Source of the DNA: Rallus limicola
Lineage: Eukaryota; Chordata; Aves; Gruiformes; Rallidae
Length of the DNA stretch: 64,000 nt
Reading direction: 5' to 3'
Assembly: GCA_022605955.1 (NCBI GenBank)
Contig: JAKCOZ010000032.1
Location: 3,596,001 to 3,660,000, forward strand
This document shows, piece after piece, positions 10,876 through 24,847 of this stretch; the stretch's first letter is position 1; each line of letters opens with the position of its first letter. A program made the translations under genes and the position numbers. A model generated the notes under the pieces. The model was given only the letters and a program-made list of their open reading frames with translations, had not been told where the DNA came from and ran no database searches.

Positions 10876-13800
10876 CCAGCTAGATGAGTTAGTGCACTGA
10901 AGATCACTACCATGTCTCCAGTTTTAAATCGATGGACTCTATGTGGTTGACTCTCTGCACACCTCAACGAAAACTGCTCCCCAACACAGAATGCAATAGT
11001 AGTCAAGAACTCTCACTTAGCCTCAGTGAGTGGTTTTCCTGGTGACAGTTATTCTACACAAGTAGAGTAACATCATCTCCGTGGCCAGTGAAGCTCTCCA
11101 CCCCTATAGATGCATCGTCTACTAAAACTCAAAGATGTCAGCTTCAGTAATACTGGATACTTAAGCATCCAAAGCTAGATCTTTAACTGTACAGTACAGC
11201 AAGCCTTTAACATCAGATTTCCAAACAGAAGCCAGGCTATTCCCAACTATTTAACCTCTAAAGGACTTGCTCATTGACCACGGTAACATCATCAGCTGAG
11301 ATGGAAGTACTCTGAAGGTTCAGAAGAAATTTTTCATTAAATATTTTTTTCATCAAAGCACTGATCTGCTGAATCTAAAGCTTCCTGAAGGATTTGGGCA
11401 ATATGGGTTATATAGCTTGCTCTGGAGGAAGAAAAAGCTTTCAGAAATTTTCTAAGAATGTCACAGTATCTACCATAGAAGCACCCCCATTCCCAAACAA
11501 GAGCACTCAACCAGAACTTCCTTAGGTATATGTCTGATAAATCAAGCTCACTGTTTTGCAGGATCCAACCCTGCATACATGGAAGAAGGAAAATTGCAGT
11601 CAAGACTGATTGCATCACTTCAAACAGTAAGCTGAGGCCCTTGAACATGGAAAAAGTCCTTTGCTGGGCAGAAGGTGAAGGAAAATTAATGGTCTCAACT
11701 GGAGTTCTGTGATCTCTTCCCTTTTACTCTAAGACCTATTTAAGAAACAGAGTTTCACAGCAGCCTAAGCTTTAAAGGTCAACCTCTCACACATAACCTT
11801 ACCTTAAGGCTTGGAGTGTTTTAGTTCAGGTCTGAGCTGGGGGAAGGAATGTTATTTCAATTCCTTACCACCTAAAGTGACCCATTATCAGATGAAAAGC
11901 AAAATATAAATGGCAATGATGTCCTGTATGCTGACTTGACTTACATTTCATGAAAATTCAGAAAGGCAGAAATCAAATGGATATGCAGGGACATACTAGG
12001 AAAGAAAGAACATAAAATAAACTATTTATGATCCCCATTATCTGTACTTTGCATCTTAGAACTGTAAGTGGATTTTTAAACCTCAAAATTGTAAATGAGA
12101 AAGAGTAACAGGTACTTGAAAGGACTTCCAAAGAAAAAGAAGATACAATGAACATTACACAAACAAACAAGCTTTTAAGGAGAAGAAATTAAGTAACTGA
12201 GAGTAATTTAATATATCCGGACAACTTCACTGCAACTACACCAATCTACTGCTAATGAGCAACTCCACTGTCCACTAGAGCATTCAATTACAGCTAACAA
12301 GTGAAAATACTAATACACTGTTAAGGGGGTGGGGCAACCCCAAAGCCCCCCAATAAATCAAACATGCTGTTTCTCACATGACAAAGGTTTCCAGGATTAA
12401 CTGCCAGCTGAATTTTAAAGCACACATTTCCCAAACAGTAACTTACACTGAGCAAAGGACACAGCCCAAACATTAACATGAACATCAAGTAAAGTTTGAC
12501 AAATGCATCTTGTATCCACCATAAGACAAGACCTGACAAAACTTGGGAAACTCACTTCTGAGTGTTCTGGACATCTTAACTTCAAGGCAAAGTAAAAAAA
12601 CAAGGTGAAGCTCACTTTCTGAAACATCTTCAAGGAGCTGTGCAACAGGCAGATAACTACTAAATTATGGTTTAGAATATCTCCCAAAATGTATTAAACC
12701 ATAGCCAATTTCAAATTATTATCTGTTGGCATGGTAACAAACAAATAGTAACTGCTGATGTTAGCCAGGAGTGCCAGGAAGATGATGGTGACCATAGGCA
12801 GAAAGATATGAAGGACGCTATGCCAGGGCCTATGGATTCATAGGTCTCCCACTCTGTCTTCATTAATCCATCCTTATCAGCCACATTGACCTGGCTCTGT
12901 TAGTTCCTAACAAGAACATCTGCTCCAGCTCCCCATGCATTAGGCAATGGAGGAGTAAATAAGTCCTCTCACTCAGCAAGCTGAGCATAGTCAGCTTCAA
13001 CTAATTTCCCTCCTCACAAAGCTCCCTGTCCAGCTCCATCTTCCAGGACACTCTCTCCAATCTTTAAGATTTACTCAGGCTCTTCCCACAGGGTAGAGGA
13101 GATCTTAGATTTCAAAGGACAAAATTCTTACTTGCCTACCACGCTTCAGATGATGGAGTCAGTGCAAGTTATTTCTTTCCTTAAATTTCTGAGGTTTCTG
13201 CCTTTGCTGTAAAATAAAAAAAAAAAAAATCTGTTGTAAAAACAGATGCATAATTTTTCCTCACTCTCAGTACTGAGTAATTTCAGACTTTGTGAGGCAG
13301 ATGCACAAAGCACAGGTTTTAAAAATCTGCAGTGGCAATGGGGGAATAACAGTTAACACAGGAAGCACATCAGTGCACCTGCACTTTGTACTTAGTAGAC
13401 AAAATGACATCCCATCAACATGAGCACAGGGCAGGGGCCACAGGCCCAGGATGGCTGTTGTGCAAGGCAAAGCACATCAAGCTAGCTGCTGGAAGACAGC
13501 CAAGCTACAGAGACATTGAGAAGCACTCACATACACTTTGTTCCACACTAACTTACAGGAAAAGGAAACTTAAGTCACTTAACAAGGGGATTGTAGAACA
13601 CTCAAACTGACCAACTCTGCAGGAGTTGTGTTGTGTGAATGAAAAGAATTTCTATTCACACAACAGTGTGAGAGAAAGAAGTAAGCCTGCAGTTAACCCC
13701 CAGCACTGACATTCTCTAGTATCCACAAAAAGATTCTGAATCCAGAGTTGGAGTTGGAGATGTGGCTAACCAATTGACTAGTTACAGTTTTGCACCCCAC

Positions 13801-16800
13801 AGTCTCTGTGTTATCTCACTGATCCTAGAAAGACATTACTGAGCCCAAAGATGCAGCCTCCTGTTTCTCCAACGTGTTTGCTGGCACATTCAAGTAAAGA
13901 AACTAATGGGTTTTGTGCTGATCTTCAGGAAACAAACAAGGTTATTATGCTTTCTACACATAAGAAAGATGTGGAAGATTCTTCCATGAACAAACCATGT
14001 ATGTCAATATTCATCTATTTGGATGCTTCATAGAAAATTGTACATTAGTTCGACAACATGTAGACTGTCTCCAGAATACTCTATAATTAAAAGGCTCTTG
14101 AAAATCATAACTGCATAGTAAAGGCTGAGTGAATAGAAAGGATATGTTCTTGAAACATATCACCACAGCTGCAGCTAAGCTCTTTTAGTTTGATGGATTC
14201 TTCCATGCTAAAATCTATTTTAAGATATTAACATTGATGGTGGAGATTGAAACCACCACCATCTTAATTCTCCTCTCTGTAAGTGTGGCTCCAGAATGGA
14301 TAACCACGGAGAGTTAAATATTCTTTATTTGTTCTAAGTCTCAGGTCTGGATTCCTTTCACAGCAAAGAGCATAGGTTGGGAAGATACAAAAAGGTAACC
14401 AGAGTCCCCAGCAAATATTGTGCTTACTTATCATATAGCTTAGATTAAGATAATTTTCTCACTGCTGTAGCACTTATGTTTTGTTTTCTGCTTCCAGGTT
14501 GCAACAGACACAGAGCTGACTGCTGACTTTTAACAACAGGCTATTCAGTCTTGAGTTCAACAAAACTAAAAAATCCCGTCTAAAGCTGGCATGAAATTAA
14601 AGCACTCAATGTAAAGCTGCTGTGACATTATAATTCATGTTGTAGGGATCTGTTCCCCAGAAACTTCAGCTGCAGTGAACAAGACCCTTTAGGCTTATGC
14701 ATACAAAGCGGTGGCTGTCTCACCTGTTACCCTTGTTGTGTCAGACTCATGAGGAAGAGCTGAAAGTCGTATCTTGCCAGCCTTAAGCTGGAAGCCAAGG
14801 ATAATGTTCATTTTTTTCCCCACACAGCTAAAAGCACACTCATAACAAGATAATGAAACAACCCAGTGATCTGAAAGCTATTCACATGACTGCCTGCTGT
14901 GCAAAAGCACTCTGAAGAAGGGAGAAGGTAGGATGTGACATGGTGAATAGGACTGGAAATACAATGCCTCAAAACAAAATACATTAAAACAAATAATTAA
15001 AAGTGTCTACTGTAATGTATTTTTGGTTTTGCTTCAGGGAGATAGATTGGATTATTTCTTCTGAGATGATATATTGACCCTTTAAGCCACAGGGAAACTG
15101 GGTGAACAGACCTTTGCTTCTAGAAAACAGCAGCACTGGAAGAAAGTAAATCATTCTGCAGTTATTTTTGCTGGTTGTATAGATCACCCCAATACAAAAT
15201 AGTCTGGCATCTGTAGGACCAGAAGTCTGCAGTGTACATGTTTCCTTTTTCCTAACTGGCCAGCGCAGTTAAAGGAAAAGAATCCGGTATTATCACCTGG
15301 CTCCTCTCTTCTAGAACTGTTTGCCCGTTGTCTTGTGAAAGGGAAAGACTGAGATGCTCTGCAATGACCTTCATATTAAAAACACTGGGACAGAGTACAC
15401 CCCAAAGCATCCTGAAGAAGGCTCTGCTACTTTCCATGAGATCTGAGAGAGTTTACTCTACAGGAAAAGTCAAAAGATCCCCTTTCTGGAGTACAAGATA
15501 CTTATGGGACTGAAAGAGGTGTGCAAGAACTTCTGTACTTCCAGGAACAAAATGAAAAGTGATGACTATAAAGGTTATGCTCAAACTGACTCTGCCCTGA
15601 TGTGATGAAGGAGAGCAAAATTGCCATATCCTCAGCTAACCTGTCCCATTCACATATACACAGTCCTAGTTAGATCTACGGTTTTCAAACATATTCACTG
15701 TAATTATGTGACAGAAGATAGATCCCAGAAATACACAATTCATCTAGAAATTAAAGCCAGACAGCCTAAAAAAGATTTCTTTTGAACATAGAGCCCCCAA
15801 ATCCAGTATTTTGGTTTCTGATGCTTTCTAAAAGCTCAAGACATCAAAATCATTAATTCATGCAACAGACACTTCATTGCCAACATGAAAAATGCCTTGA
15901 ACAACATTAAAAAATAAGTACTCCCTTTACATCATATATAACTCTTGAGAATTCATTCTACTACAAAGAACCCTCTTAGTTCAAGTAGTCTTGCTTCAAA
16001 CAATACTCGCTGATCAATACAAATCACACACTGCGTTGGCTGTCTCACTGTGAGCTTTCAACAGTCACAAGGCAATTATTTAAACTACACTTAGGATTAT
16101 CTATTAAATAACTGGAGATGATAAACTGTTTGGAGTGGGTAGAATCAACAACGATTAAATGTGTCTCAAACTCTGCAGTGTCTGCTGTGCAGTATTTCTT
16201 AACTGTCCAGATGTACTTTACATCATTACAGGGACTGTGGAATCTCTTCAGTGTTTCACATGAGCTAACTTGCACAGCATTCCTCTGAAGAAAGCCTGGC
16301 ATGCCTTATACAAAATGAGCCCAGATACATAACTTTGCAAAATTACCTTGCTGATCCTTCTATGGTACTCAGAGCAGGGTGCAATAATTTGTCTTTGACA
16401 CTATAAAAAAACTAGGCCAGATCTGCAGTGATAAAATAAGTGACTGAATTTTCCTCAAGCACAATATACTCAAATTGAATTTCTGAGAAGACAGTCCTGC
16501 TTTAAGAAAGGCAAAATAATGCAACAGCTTAATATCCAAAATATTTCGTGGAAATTTATGACATCAAAACTGCTATGTGGGTTTTTTTAGCATGCACTGC
16601 TCTTTGCACACGTTGAGCTTTCAAAACCTGCCTACTCTTAAGCATCAAGTTAAATAGTAACAGAAAACCTGGATCTATTAAGTAACCTCTACTGAAACTG
16701 ACACTATCCTTGGACTGTAATCATATTTTTTTTTCCTAAGAAAGAAAAAGAAAAGTTATCCATATGATCTCTAGATTTAGTCAAAGAGAAAGAAACAGTG

Positions 16801-17680
16801 TCACCAATAAGAACAGTTTCAGCAGAACTTCAGTTAAAAACAGTGCATCTCCATTCAACCAAAAGCAATGAAATGGTACTAATTCAGACCAAAAAAAATT
16901 TATTTTCTTAATGTTCTGTTTACAAAACAGATACAAATCAAGAGTTGCTATGAGGTTATGAGGGAGCCTGCAATAAAGCCATCTCTGTTACAATATTAGC
17001 ACTCACTTTTTCATCTTAAATTAGATTTTAATCTCCTGAGAAATTTTACATGACACACATCCTCTTGACTGTTTGAGGGCAATGCAATTAACAAACGGCC
17101 AAGCTTGTACAACAGAACATTATTTCACTCTCTTTACATGCTCCAATACTCGCTAGGATCATAAGATTTCTGAATCTAATCTCAGGCAGACCCAACAATC
17201 TCTTACAGAAAACAAACAACTGCCCAGCTCTCTTGTACACAGAGAGTTCACTCATTGGCCTACATAACTCAGTTCTTTCCTGGTTTGGTAATATTTGAGA
17301 AATATTCCATTGACTTTGGTAGGCATAATATGGTAGCACAAGTGTTATAAATCATCCTACTGACTCCTAATTAAGTCTTTCTTAATTTATAGTTTTTCAT
17401 ACAAAGGATTAAGAAGTAATCAAATTGAGAAAACAATTGCAATGGGATGAGAGCTGTCTGCAGTGCTCCAAATGATTATGTTTATATCATCTTTAAAATG
17501 AGAATGAAAACTGTTTCATCACCAGCTGTGGGCAATTCATATTCCCAAATCATTGAAATCAAGAGATTAAACTATTTTTCTTTTTAAAAGACTTTTTTTC
17601 TTTTTAGGAAAAAGAATTATTTTAATGCATTTAATTTGAATAAAACAGCACAGCAGAGCTATCAAGAACTCCACTGGTAA
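10876..17680. other. Unique non-coding DNA, 6.8 kb
   Basis: No gene or mobile element was recognised. Small items are a 14-base A run at 13216-13229 and an inverted repeat at 13629-13665 (own entry). The 103-codon minus-strand frame at 11337-11648 and others of 60-90 codons show no known motif. Confidence 0.5.
13629..13665. repeat. Inverted repeat, 12-base perfect arms, 13-base loop
   Basis: The left arm tgttgtgtgaat (13629-13640) is the exact reverse complement of attcacacaaca (13654-13665). The loop can add a few pairs (gaaa with tttc). The transcript of either strand could fold as a short hairpin. It is too short for a typical microRNA precursor. Confidence 0.8.
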
Positions 17681-17766
17681 CTACTGCGATCTAGTGGCAA
17701 ACACTTACTTAGGTGCATATCATTAATACTAAGCCACCCAAAGAGACTATATCCTGAAGTCAAGTA

Positions 17767-17786
17767 GAATAACCTGCAGGTTATTC
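17767..17786. repeat. Perfect 20-base palindrome
   Basis: The half-site gaataacctg is followed directly by its reverse complement caggttattc, with a PstI-type ctgcag centre. There is no spacer and no mismatch. It could be a site for a dimeric DNA-binding protein or a chance palindrome; no factor is assigned. Confidence 0.85.
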
Positions 17787-20700
17787 AGGTTAAATGCAGG
17801 ACTTGCTTATATTCAGGAGCATCAGTCCTCATACCAAATTGGCTACTTGGACTCATCTAAACTTAAAAATAATCACTGAAAAGTGGCTTGAGTAATTTCT
17901 CAGAACAAAACATTGTCCCAAATTAATCTCATTTCACCCGCGGAATGAAAACCTCCTGAGTTTTGAGAAATTAAGTCTTTTTGTAAGACCAGGTTCCTGT
18001 CTCTGAAGTGAAAAGATAAACCTTGTAGACGTACGTATTTCTCCAGATGTACAGGTAACTCATTTCCTACAGAGCCATGACCACAGCACCTTATCTCTCA
18101 AAGTATCTTTTTTTACTCCCCTGTCTTTTGGTTTGTCTGGTTACATGGGAAGCTCTTAAGGCAGCAGAAGGTTTCCACGCTGGTCTAAGTAAGAACTGTT
18201 ACACTATGTAAAGCCACAGGTCACCATGTCACCTCTGACGTTGGCCAGCAGCCAACAAAACACAAGGTAAGTGTCTATACACAATTTCTGTTCTCTGCTG
18301 CCAGTAACTTCTTTGTATTTTAGGCCTCCAAAACAGAATCACATGATGTAACTACAAGATGAAAAATACAGTGGGTTTTGTTTGTTTTAAATCAAAAGCC
18401 TGATAATTTTACCAAGTGGCCTTGATGATTGAATTCCAAGCAACAGTGAGAAAACATCTTCTAATCTTCTCTTTCCTCCCTCATCATGATTTTCTAGACC
18501 ACTTTCATCTCTCCTCTTGTTCATCTTTTTTCCAACTTACTAGCTTCTTCACATCTGTACAGAAGTTGATATATCTTCTTCTCAGCTTCCTCTGCACCTT
18601 TCCTATTGCTGCCCTGTGACCAGAACACTAAAAGTACACTGTGGAATTGTTTAGTGACACATGAAATACCCAACCATGTTTGCAGGACCCAATACTGTAA
18701 CTCATTAGAATGACAGCTCTCAAGAAAAAACAACCACCTTCACATCAACTTGCTAGGCACTAGGGTTTTTAACAAATGCCGGATGAAATCTACCTTTTTA
18801 CTGCTTTCCTTAGAAATAAAACAATATATTCCATATACCAAATAAGTGTCCTTACCAGATATGGCACCTAAGCAAATAAAAAACATTTTATGCAAAGCTG
18901 TTCAGCAAAACGCAACACAGAAGAAACAGGGAGGGAATGTTGGAAGGATGGAGAACTAATACATTTACTTCCATCATCTCTGTGGTGGTAAACATCAGCA
19001 CCAAAGAAACCAGAAACACAAGACAGGCATATGCAAATGCCACAACCTTTACTTTACAAAGTGAGTATAAAGATTAAGGAATGATTCTGACTTCATAAAT
19101 TTTTAATAGGGACTAAAACTTTCCACAGACACCATGCAGAATCTAGAGGTGATAGCGAAAAGATGACTCCTTTTATTCCTTATGAATTCCATTTATCTCA
19201 TGCTTGGTCCTCCCAAAAGCACTTTACTTTGACAAAGCCCTATCTTTCAAGTAAATAAGAAAAAACCCCACATGGATAACAAAGATAAAAGGGAACTGCT
19301 TATTCACTACGGACATAAGATTAGAGGAAAACTGCGTGTCCTGCTGATATACCTTCTGGCCACAGGCTGCCACAACTTCCCAACTGAATTATGACTTGTC
19401 GAGCAAAACCATACCCTTTTTTTTTTTTTTCCTTACAGTAATTTCTTATCTGCTTATTCTCTTATATATCTATTTATATCTATATAAACTATAAATAAAA
19501 ACCTTGGAATACACTTGGATAATAGCTCCGCATCACTTGGATAATAGCTCTGCATAACACAAACTGCCTAAGATTTCTGTTTCATAGGTTTGATGTGAAA
19601 AACACTGTCGCCAGTCTCCTCTCCCTGACTCCATCTGTAACCACTTAATTTTTTTTCTTCCAATTGTGAGATTCCAATTTCTGCAAGAAGTTGTAGAGGA
19701 GGAAAAATAAATAATAAAAGAAGCGACAAAAAAGATAGGCAGACAGTCTGGTTCTGTGCTCTTCACACAAAAAAGCTCAGGCATAAGCAGCCTCCACCAT
19801 CCACATTAGTGTTAGAGCACCTCTAAATTGCTTAACTTTGATCCCTGCTATGAAACTGCTACAGCTAAAATATTAGCTTCAAATCATTGTTATGCCTATA
19901 GATAATCAGCACCAATTGAATAGAGCTGTGGCATGAGAGGTGTGGAAATATTCAGATCATTCAATATTGGATAGAAAGCAGAATTTTGTTTTTCAGGTAG
20001 GTGAAGCCTATAGAGCAACAAGTCTTCCCTGTGTTCTGCCCTCAAAAGGCTCCTTGCAGTACAAAAAACTCTCCATGGTTCCAACTGTGATTGCAGTTAA
20101 AAACAATTAATTCAAGCCTCAACTCTTCTTCCTAAAATAAAGCAGTCCAACAATCACTGTTTTCTGTGTCTCTAAACCTAGAAAGTTACAATCACTCTAC
20201 CCCCCAAGGCTTCTCTCCTTGGTAAGGGTGCAGAGAAGAATTAGAAAAGGGACTGAACTTTGTTTCCAGCATTCACGAAATGGGATGAAAAACCTAATGT
20301 CTCACCTACCACGGTCTGAACTTCAGCACCACCCAAGAGAAAGTGTTTCATGGGTACATCTCCTTACTCACTTTTTTTTTCTGCACTAAATAGGTCACAC
20401 CCAATTAGGAGACGAGCTACGTTTTATTCTGGCTTAACTAGTTCAGCCATATTTAAATCTTACCTTGTCAATTTCTTTCCATGTGCTTAAGAGATTTATA
20501 GTGCCCAGGTTTTTCCACACCAAAACAAAATCCAGGCAATGTTTGACTTGTGATCACATCATGGAACCTGAGAAGTTAACATACTTATTCCATACTTCTA
20601 GTAAGAGCTCACCGATGTTCCTTTGCTCTCCTAACTTTACATATGCCTGTACAAAGAAGCCATACGAAGGCTGTGGTTGAAAAGGAGCAGATGATATATT

Positions 20701-23029
20701 CTTCATAGCATGTCTAAGCTGGCAGCAAGTAAATGAACGTTATGATTTAATGAGGTTGCAGTTTCATTCAAAACAAGTACAGCTGACTTGTCTTAGCATC
20801 TGGCTTAAAAGAAAATATCCACTTTGTTTTTTATTACACAGACATGGTGGCTTGTACACTAATGAAGCTAAGAGTGATTAAGATAAGCAGTGAAAAGAAA
20901 CATGGAGCCACAGAACAGCTAAGCCATGAAATAACTCCTAGTAGTAATGTAACTCAGACATGATTTTAAAACAGACAGAAAGTCCTGAGGCAGCAGCAAA
21001 TAAATCAAAGAGGCTACAAGTTCAAAAGCTAACCCTGTATATGATTCAAAGACTGCGTGCTGTCAAGTATCAACAGTATGCAGTATTTTTGAAATAATAT
21101 GGCCAAAGGGTTAACGTAATAAATGGTGACAAGCTCACACAGCCAATACGATGAGAAATATAGACTCAACTTTGGCCTTAGATGCATGCCTGCAACTCTC
21201 ATTAACGTCAGGCTGAACTAGATACACACGGCTGCTGTCAGAATTTTGCTCACAGACGTTTACTATCAGAAAGTCTTTTGAATCCTTTTCCTAAGTTACT
21301 ATTCAGCCTTCCATCTCAGCAGGCATAACCAGATGCAGCAGCTTCCTTAAACACTCCAGGAAGCTACCATCTTCATTTATTTATACAATTATATTTGGCT
21401 GCTTTTTTTTTTTTAGTATGGAAAGGAGGCTGATGTCCTGAAACACAACCATAAATGGTACCCTGCTTGACTGGCCTCTTAAAGGTACCTGAGAGCCATC
21501 CATACATACTCAGCATGCATTTAGACATTAATCCATTAAATGATCCTAGTTTCTGTGTCAAGTGACCAATGCATGCGTACATGTTCCATTGTATGACAGG
21601 TGGACAACTACCATATGACAAGCACTCACCTGCTTATGAGGTGCACAAGCCCCAGGGCCTGCGTAGCATAGCTGTGTGCAGCCCCCATGCTGACTACGTG
21701 AGTACAGAATGTACCAGCACAGAGTTTTTCGTCACTAGCGATACTAAACTGAGCCAGGAAGTTGCTTCGCTTTGAAAACTAGCACGGAGAACAACTCCTT
21801 TGTCACAACTGCTGCTCATGATACAGAAATACAGTTGTTGGCAGATTTTATCATTTCCACAGTTTTCCCAGGGATACTTTAGGAGGTTCTACAACTACAA
21901 ATAAAGAATTCGCTTTCAGCAGGCCTGAAATAGGGTGGTAAAAGGGAAAAGATCTTTCCATCTCCTGACAAGTAGCACCCCAGCCCTGAAAGGGACAGAA
22001 CGTGACCACTTTACCTCAGCTAGGGCTGATGTACCATTGACAGCAGAACTCAAAGAGGTAATTGTGTCCAACGTAGCACTACCTTGAAACTGGAATAATC
22101 TTGCCAAAGTGCAAGTCAATAAGGGATTATGCTGCTTACTGAAGCCAAAGCAGGAGTGAGATTACAAGTAAAAAAACCTTAAAATTTAGACTAATGACAC
22201 ATTTGACAACTAGCTGCTTGTGTCGGTAGATAAGGTACCACCCTGCTGTTCTTACATGCTGTCTCTACAATTAAGGGATCCCATTTGCTCAGTTAGATAT
22301 TACAGCATCTTAAGTGTACTAAGTGACACAGAGCTGACAAAGTTTTAAATAATTACATAAAACAAAAACTCTACAACCCAAAAACCTGCTAAAAATACCT
22401 ACACTCTCCTCAGAAAAAATATATAATGCTGTTTATTCTTCTCTTAATTAAGTTGCCCTTGTTTCATACAGTGGCATGGTCTTTGTCAGTGAGGAGCACG
22501 TTATTATATCTTAAACTCTACATGACTACTCAACCAGATCTATCAGTGCACTATTACAAAGAAGGACTCCTCATGACTTCAACCTACTCTTTTCTACTGC
22601 TATAATCATTTGCAGAAGGGCTCCCGATCATCCAGAGGCTGAAATACTGATGTAAGAAAAAAATTCTAATTGAATCCCCAGAAATACACCCAAGCTTCTG
22701 AACAGGCATTGTCCCGACACACAGAGAAGGAAGAGAGTATTTCATAATAAACTTTACTTTCCATGGACTGACTGCTAAGAGAAATATTTGCAGCAGGAAA
22801 CTTTTGGATGAAGCTAAGTAATAAATATAAAATGAAGCTAGAACTGCAGGAGAGGAAATAAAACACCTACAAATACAGTATAGGGGAATTATGTGCCTAA
22901 AGTGAACATTCATTATAGATTCTTTAAAGATTTTTCTTCTTTCTGTGGAAAACCGACACTGTAAAAGGTCATACAAGCCAAGAAACCTTCTTCTGGTCCA
23001 AACAAGTTTAAATTTTTATAAATAGAACT
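17787..23029. other. Unique non-coding DNA, 5.2 kb
   Basis: No gene was recognised. The stretch holds a pure T run near 19418-19430, an A/T-rich tract near 19460-19500 and the 22-base tandem duplication at 19512-19555. Frames up to 130 codons (22584-22976 minus) look random. Confidence 0.5.
19512..19555. repeat. Tandem duplication, 22-base unit x2
   Basis: Unit one (19512-19533) begins cacttggataatagctc and ends cgcat; unit two (19534-19555) is the same except for one C-to-T change near its end (tgcat). The near identity points to a recent local duplication. Confidence 0.92.
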
Positions 23030-23350
23030 TTTATATGGTCTCCAAGAGGGACCATTGTAATCATTTAGTCTCACCTCCTGCCTAAAACCAGTCGATCTCA
23101 CCATTTACTTGTGCATCAAAACCACAACTTGCTATTGAAAAAAAGACACTCTAGAAAGAACTCAATGCTTGATTGAGAGACTCCAATTTTTGGGGAACCA
23201 ACCACATTCCCCAAGTAAGCTGCAACTATTACTACTCTCACTGATGAAAAGGTGCCTCTTACTGCTAAGTCCATTTGTCTGGATTTGGCTTCCAGAATTT
23301 CAGATCAGCATATGAAATCCCTGCACACAGGGAGGGTCTATGCGGCGATG
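23030..23350 (-). mobile_element. Ancient CR1-type LINE fragment, 3' region
   Basis: In minus orientation this keeps the layout of an old CR1 3' end. Reading the plus strand, 'atcatttagtctcacctcct' (from about 23060) occupies the place that 'gatcatcgggtccaaccccc' has in the young copy at 861. It is followed by a 'gcatcaaaaccacaact' stretch, 'ttgattgagagactcc' (the LEIFK-like region), 'aaccacattccccaagtaag', 'attactactctcactgatga' (the region before the KNFF block) and 'aaggtgcctctt'. Divergence is heavy and both edges are approximate. The type resembles CR1 families shared with turtles and crocodilians, so it probably predates birds. Confidence 0.65.
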
Positions 23351-24831
23351 ACTGAATTTTAATATTCACTTTGCGTGAATTTCATAGCTTGAGCTTCCCA
23401 AGTGTCTGCTCATTCTGGCAGATGTATGTATTTTAAAATAGAACAGCATGTTTCACCAAAAGCATCATAAACACTTGCACACAAAAAATATCACTTTGCT
23501 ATTTCAACATGCTAATTCTAGTGTTCAAGAACCTTGCCTGCTCAGTTAAGTTTTGCAACATGCTCGATTTATGTTAAGTTAAAACCCCATGACTTCTTTC
23601 ACTAATATCTAAATACCTGTGTATTTTGGAAAAAAAAACTTTTGGGGGGGGGCCTGCTTTTTTGGGCTTTGAACAATGTTCAAACATGCTCAGTGATTTA
23701 ACACACATGGCTTCAAATGAGTAAAACCTAAAGTTAATTAGATGCTCCATTTGCAGAACAGACTCTAATAGCCAGACTGCAAAATGAACCTGAAATCTCA
23801 AAAGAAGGATCTGGATTTCCTAACCGTTAGGCAGAAGCAACTTTCACCATGCCAGGCACTGCCATATGGCAGCACCCCAAGAGCCTGGCACTAGTGCCTC
23901 CAAGCTCTTTGATCTGGAGCCCAGTCTCTCTGAAAAGTTTCTGTTATTCCAGAATACTACACAGTGATCAGTGAGTTCAAGTTAAACACCACAGAAATCA
24001 GTAGAAAGGTACTAAGGCATAGCATTGGATTCCAGTTACTATTTCCAGATTGATTCCTACATTTTCTAGGTAGACAGACTAGTCTGGAAGCCAAGACCTT
24101 TTTCCCCTGCTCTCTCATCTATGCTTTCCAGACAAAAGCCCTAGAAAGCATCTCCTCCCCTTTTACCAACCATGTACTCTCTGTGGCGTGACTTTGGACA
24201 TCCTTTCTACACTGAAGCATCTCTCAAACTCGTGTGCTGAGCACCATTTCCCCAGAAGAGGCTGATACTACCTGTAACTTCCAAGCAAGTAGGATATGTG
24301 GCTTTCAATTCCTCAAGACTAAGGGAAGTCTTCCTTCCTTCCTCCCTTTTTATCAAAGCAAAAAATAAAATTGCATTTTGTGAAGTGCCAAGCTTCAAGG
24401 TTCCTTTCCAAGCTGACCACACTCCTCACTATACAACTTTTAGTTGGCTCTCATTTCTTTTTCAATAACCCTAACAGGTTCAAGGCAAGAACTGTCAGAC
24501 CAACTACAACTTCATGCCCCTAAGGAACAGTTCAGAAAAGCACCTGATATGTGACAAACACATGGATCAGAATTCTATACATCAGTATGAAAACACGTCT
24601 GCCTCACACATTAGGCTTCCTGAAACTGCCAGCACTGACAGATGTTCCTGACCTGAAACCTGCCCAGGTAGTCCACACCAGCAGTCCCACTAACAGTGGG
24701 GCTCAGGGCTCTCCTAGTCCAGGGAACTACCTTTCCTTTCCATTGCTTTCTGGTACCATGACAATTAGGTGAGCAGCAGCATAACCCTTTCATCTAAGTC
24801 AACTTCAGGTAAGACTTAAATTATGCTTTTG

Positions 24832-24847
24832 ATTAAAGATCTTTAAT
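24832..24847. repeat. Perfect 16-base palindrome
   Basis: The half-site attaaaga is followed directly by tctttaat. It is A/T-rich, so chance occurrence is fairly likely. Confidence 0.8.

Noticed and set aside
11337..11648. 103-codon minus-strand frame with a protein-like look
   Set aside because: There was no motif I could name, and splice sites or conservation could not be shown.
17300..17330. 'ccattgactttggtaggca', similar to a motif of old reptilian repeats, and a like one near 34115
   Set aside because: The match is a few words long with nothing recognisable on either side; too weak to call an element.
18270..18285. Splice-donor-like 'caaggtaagtg' on the plus strand
   Set aside because: A single consensus match without an open exon or matching acceptor is common by chance, and the strand skew argues for the minus strand.
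22584..22976. 130-codon minus-strand open frame with hydrophobic stretches
   Set aside because: T-rich minus-strand sequence yields Phe, Leu, Ser and Ile codons by composition alone; no family resemblance was seen.
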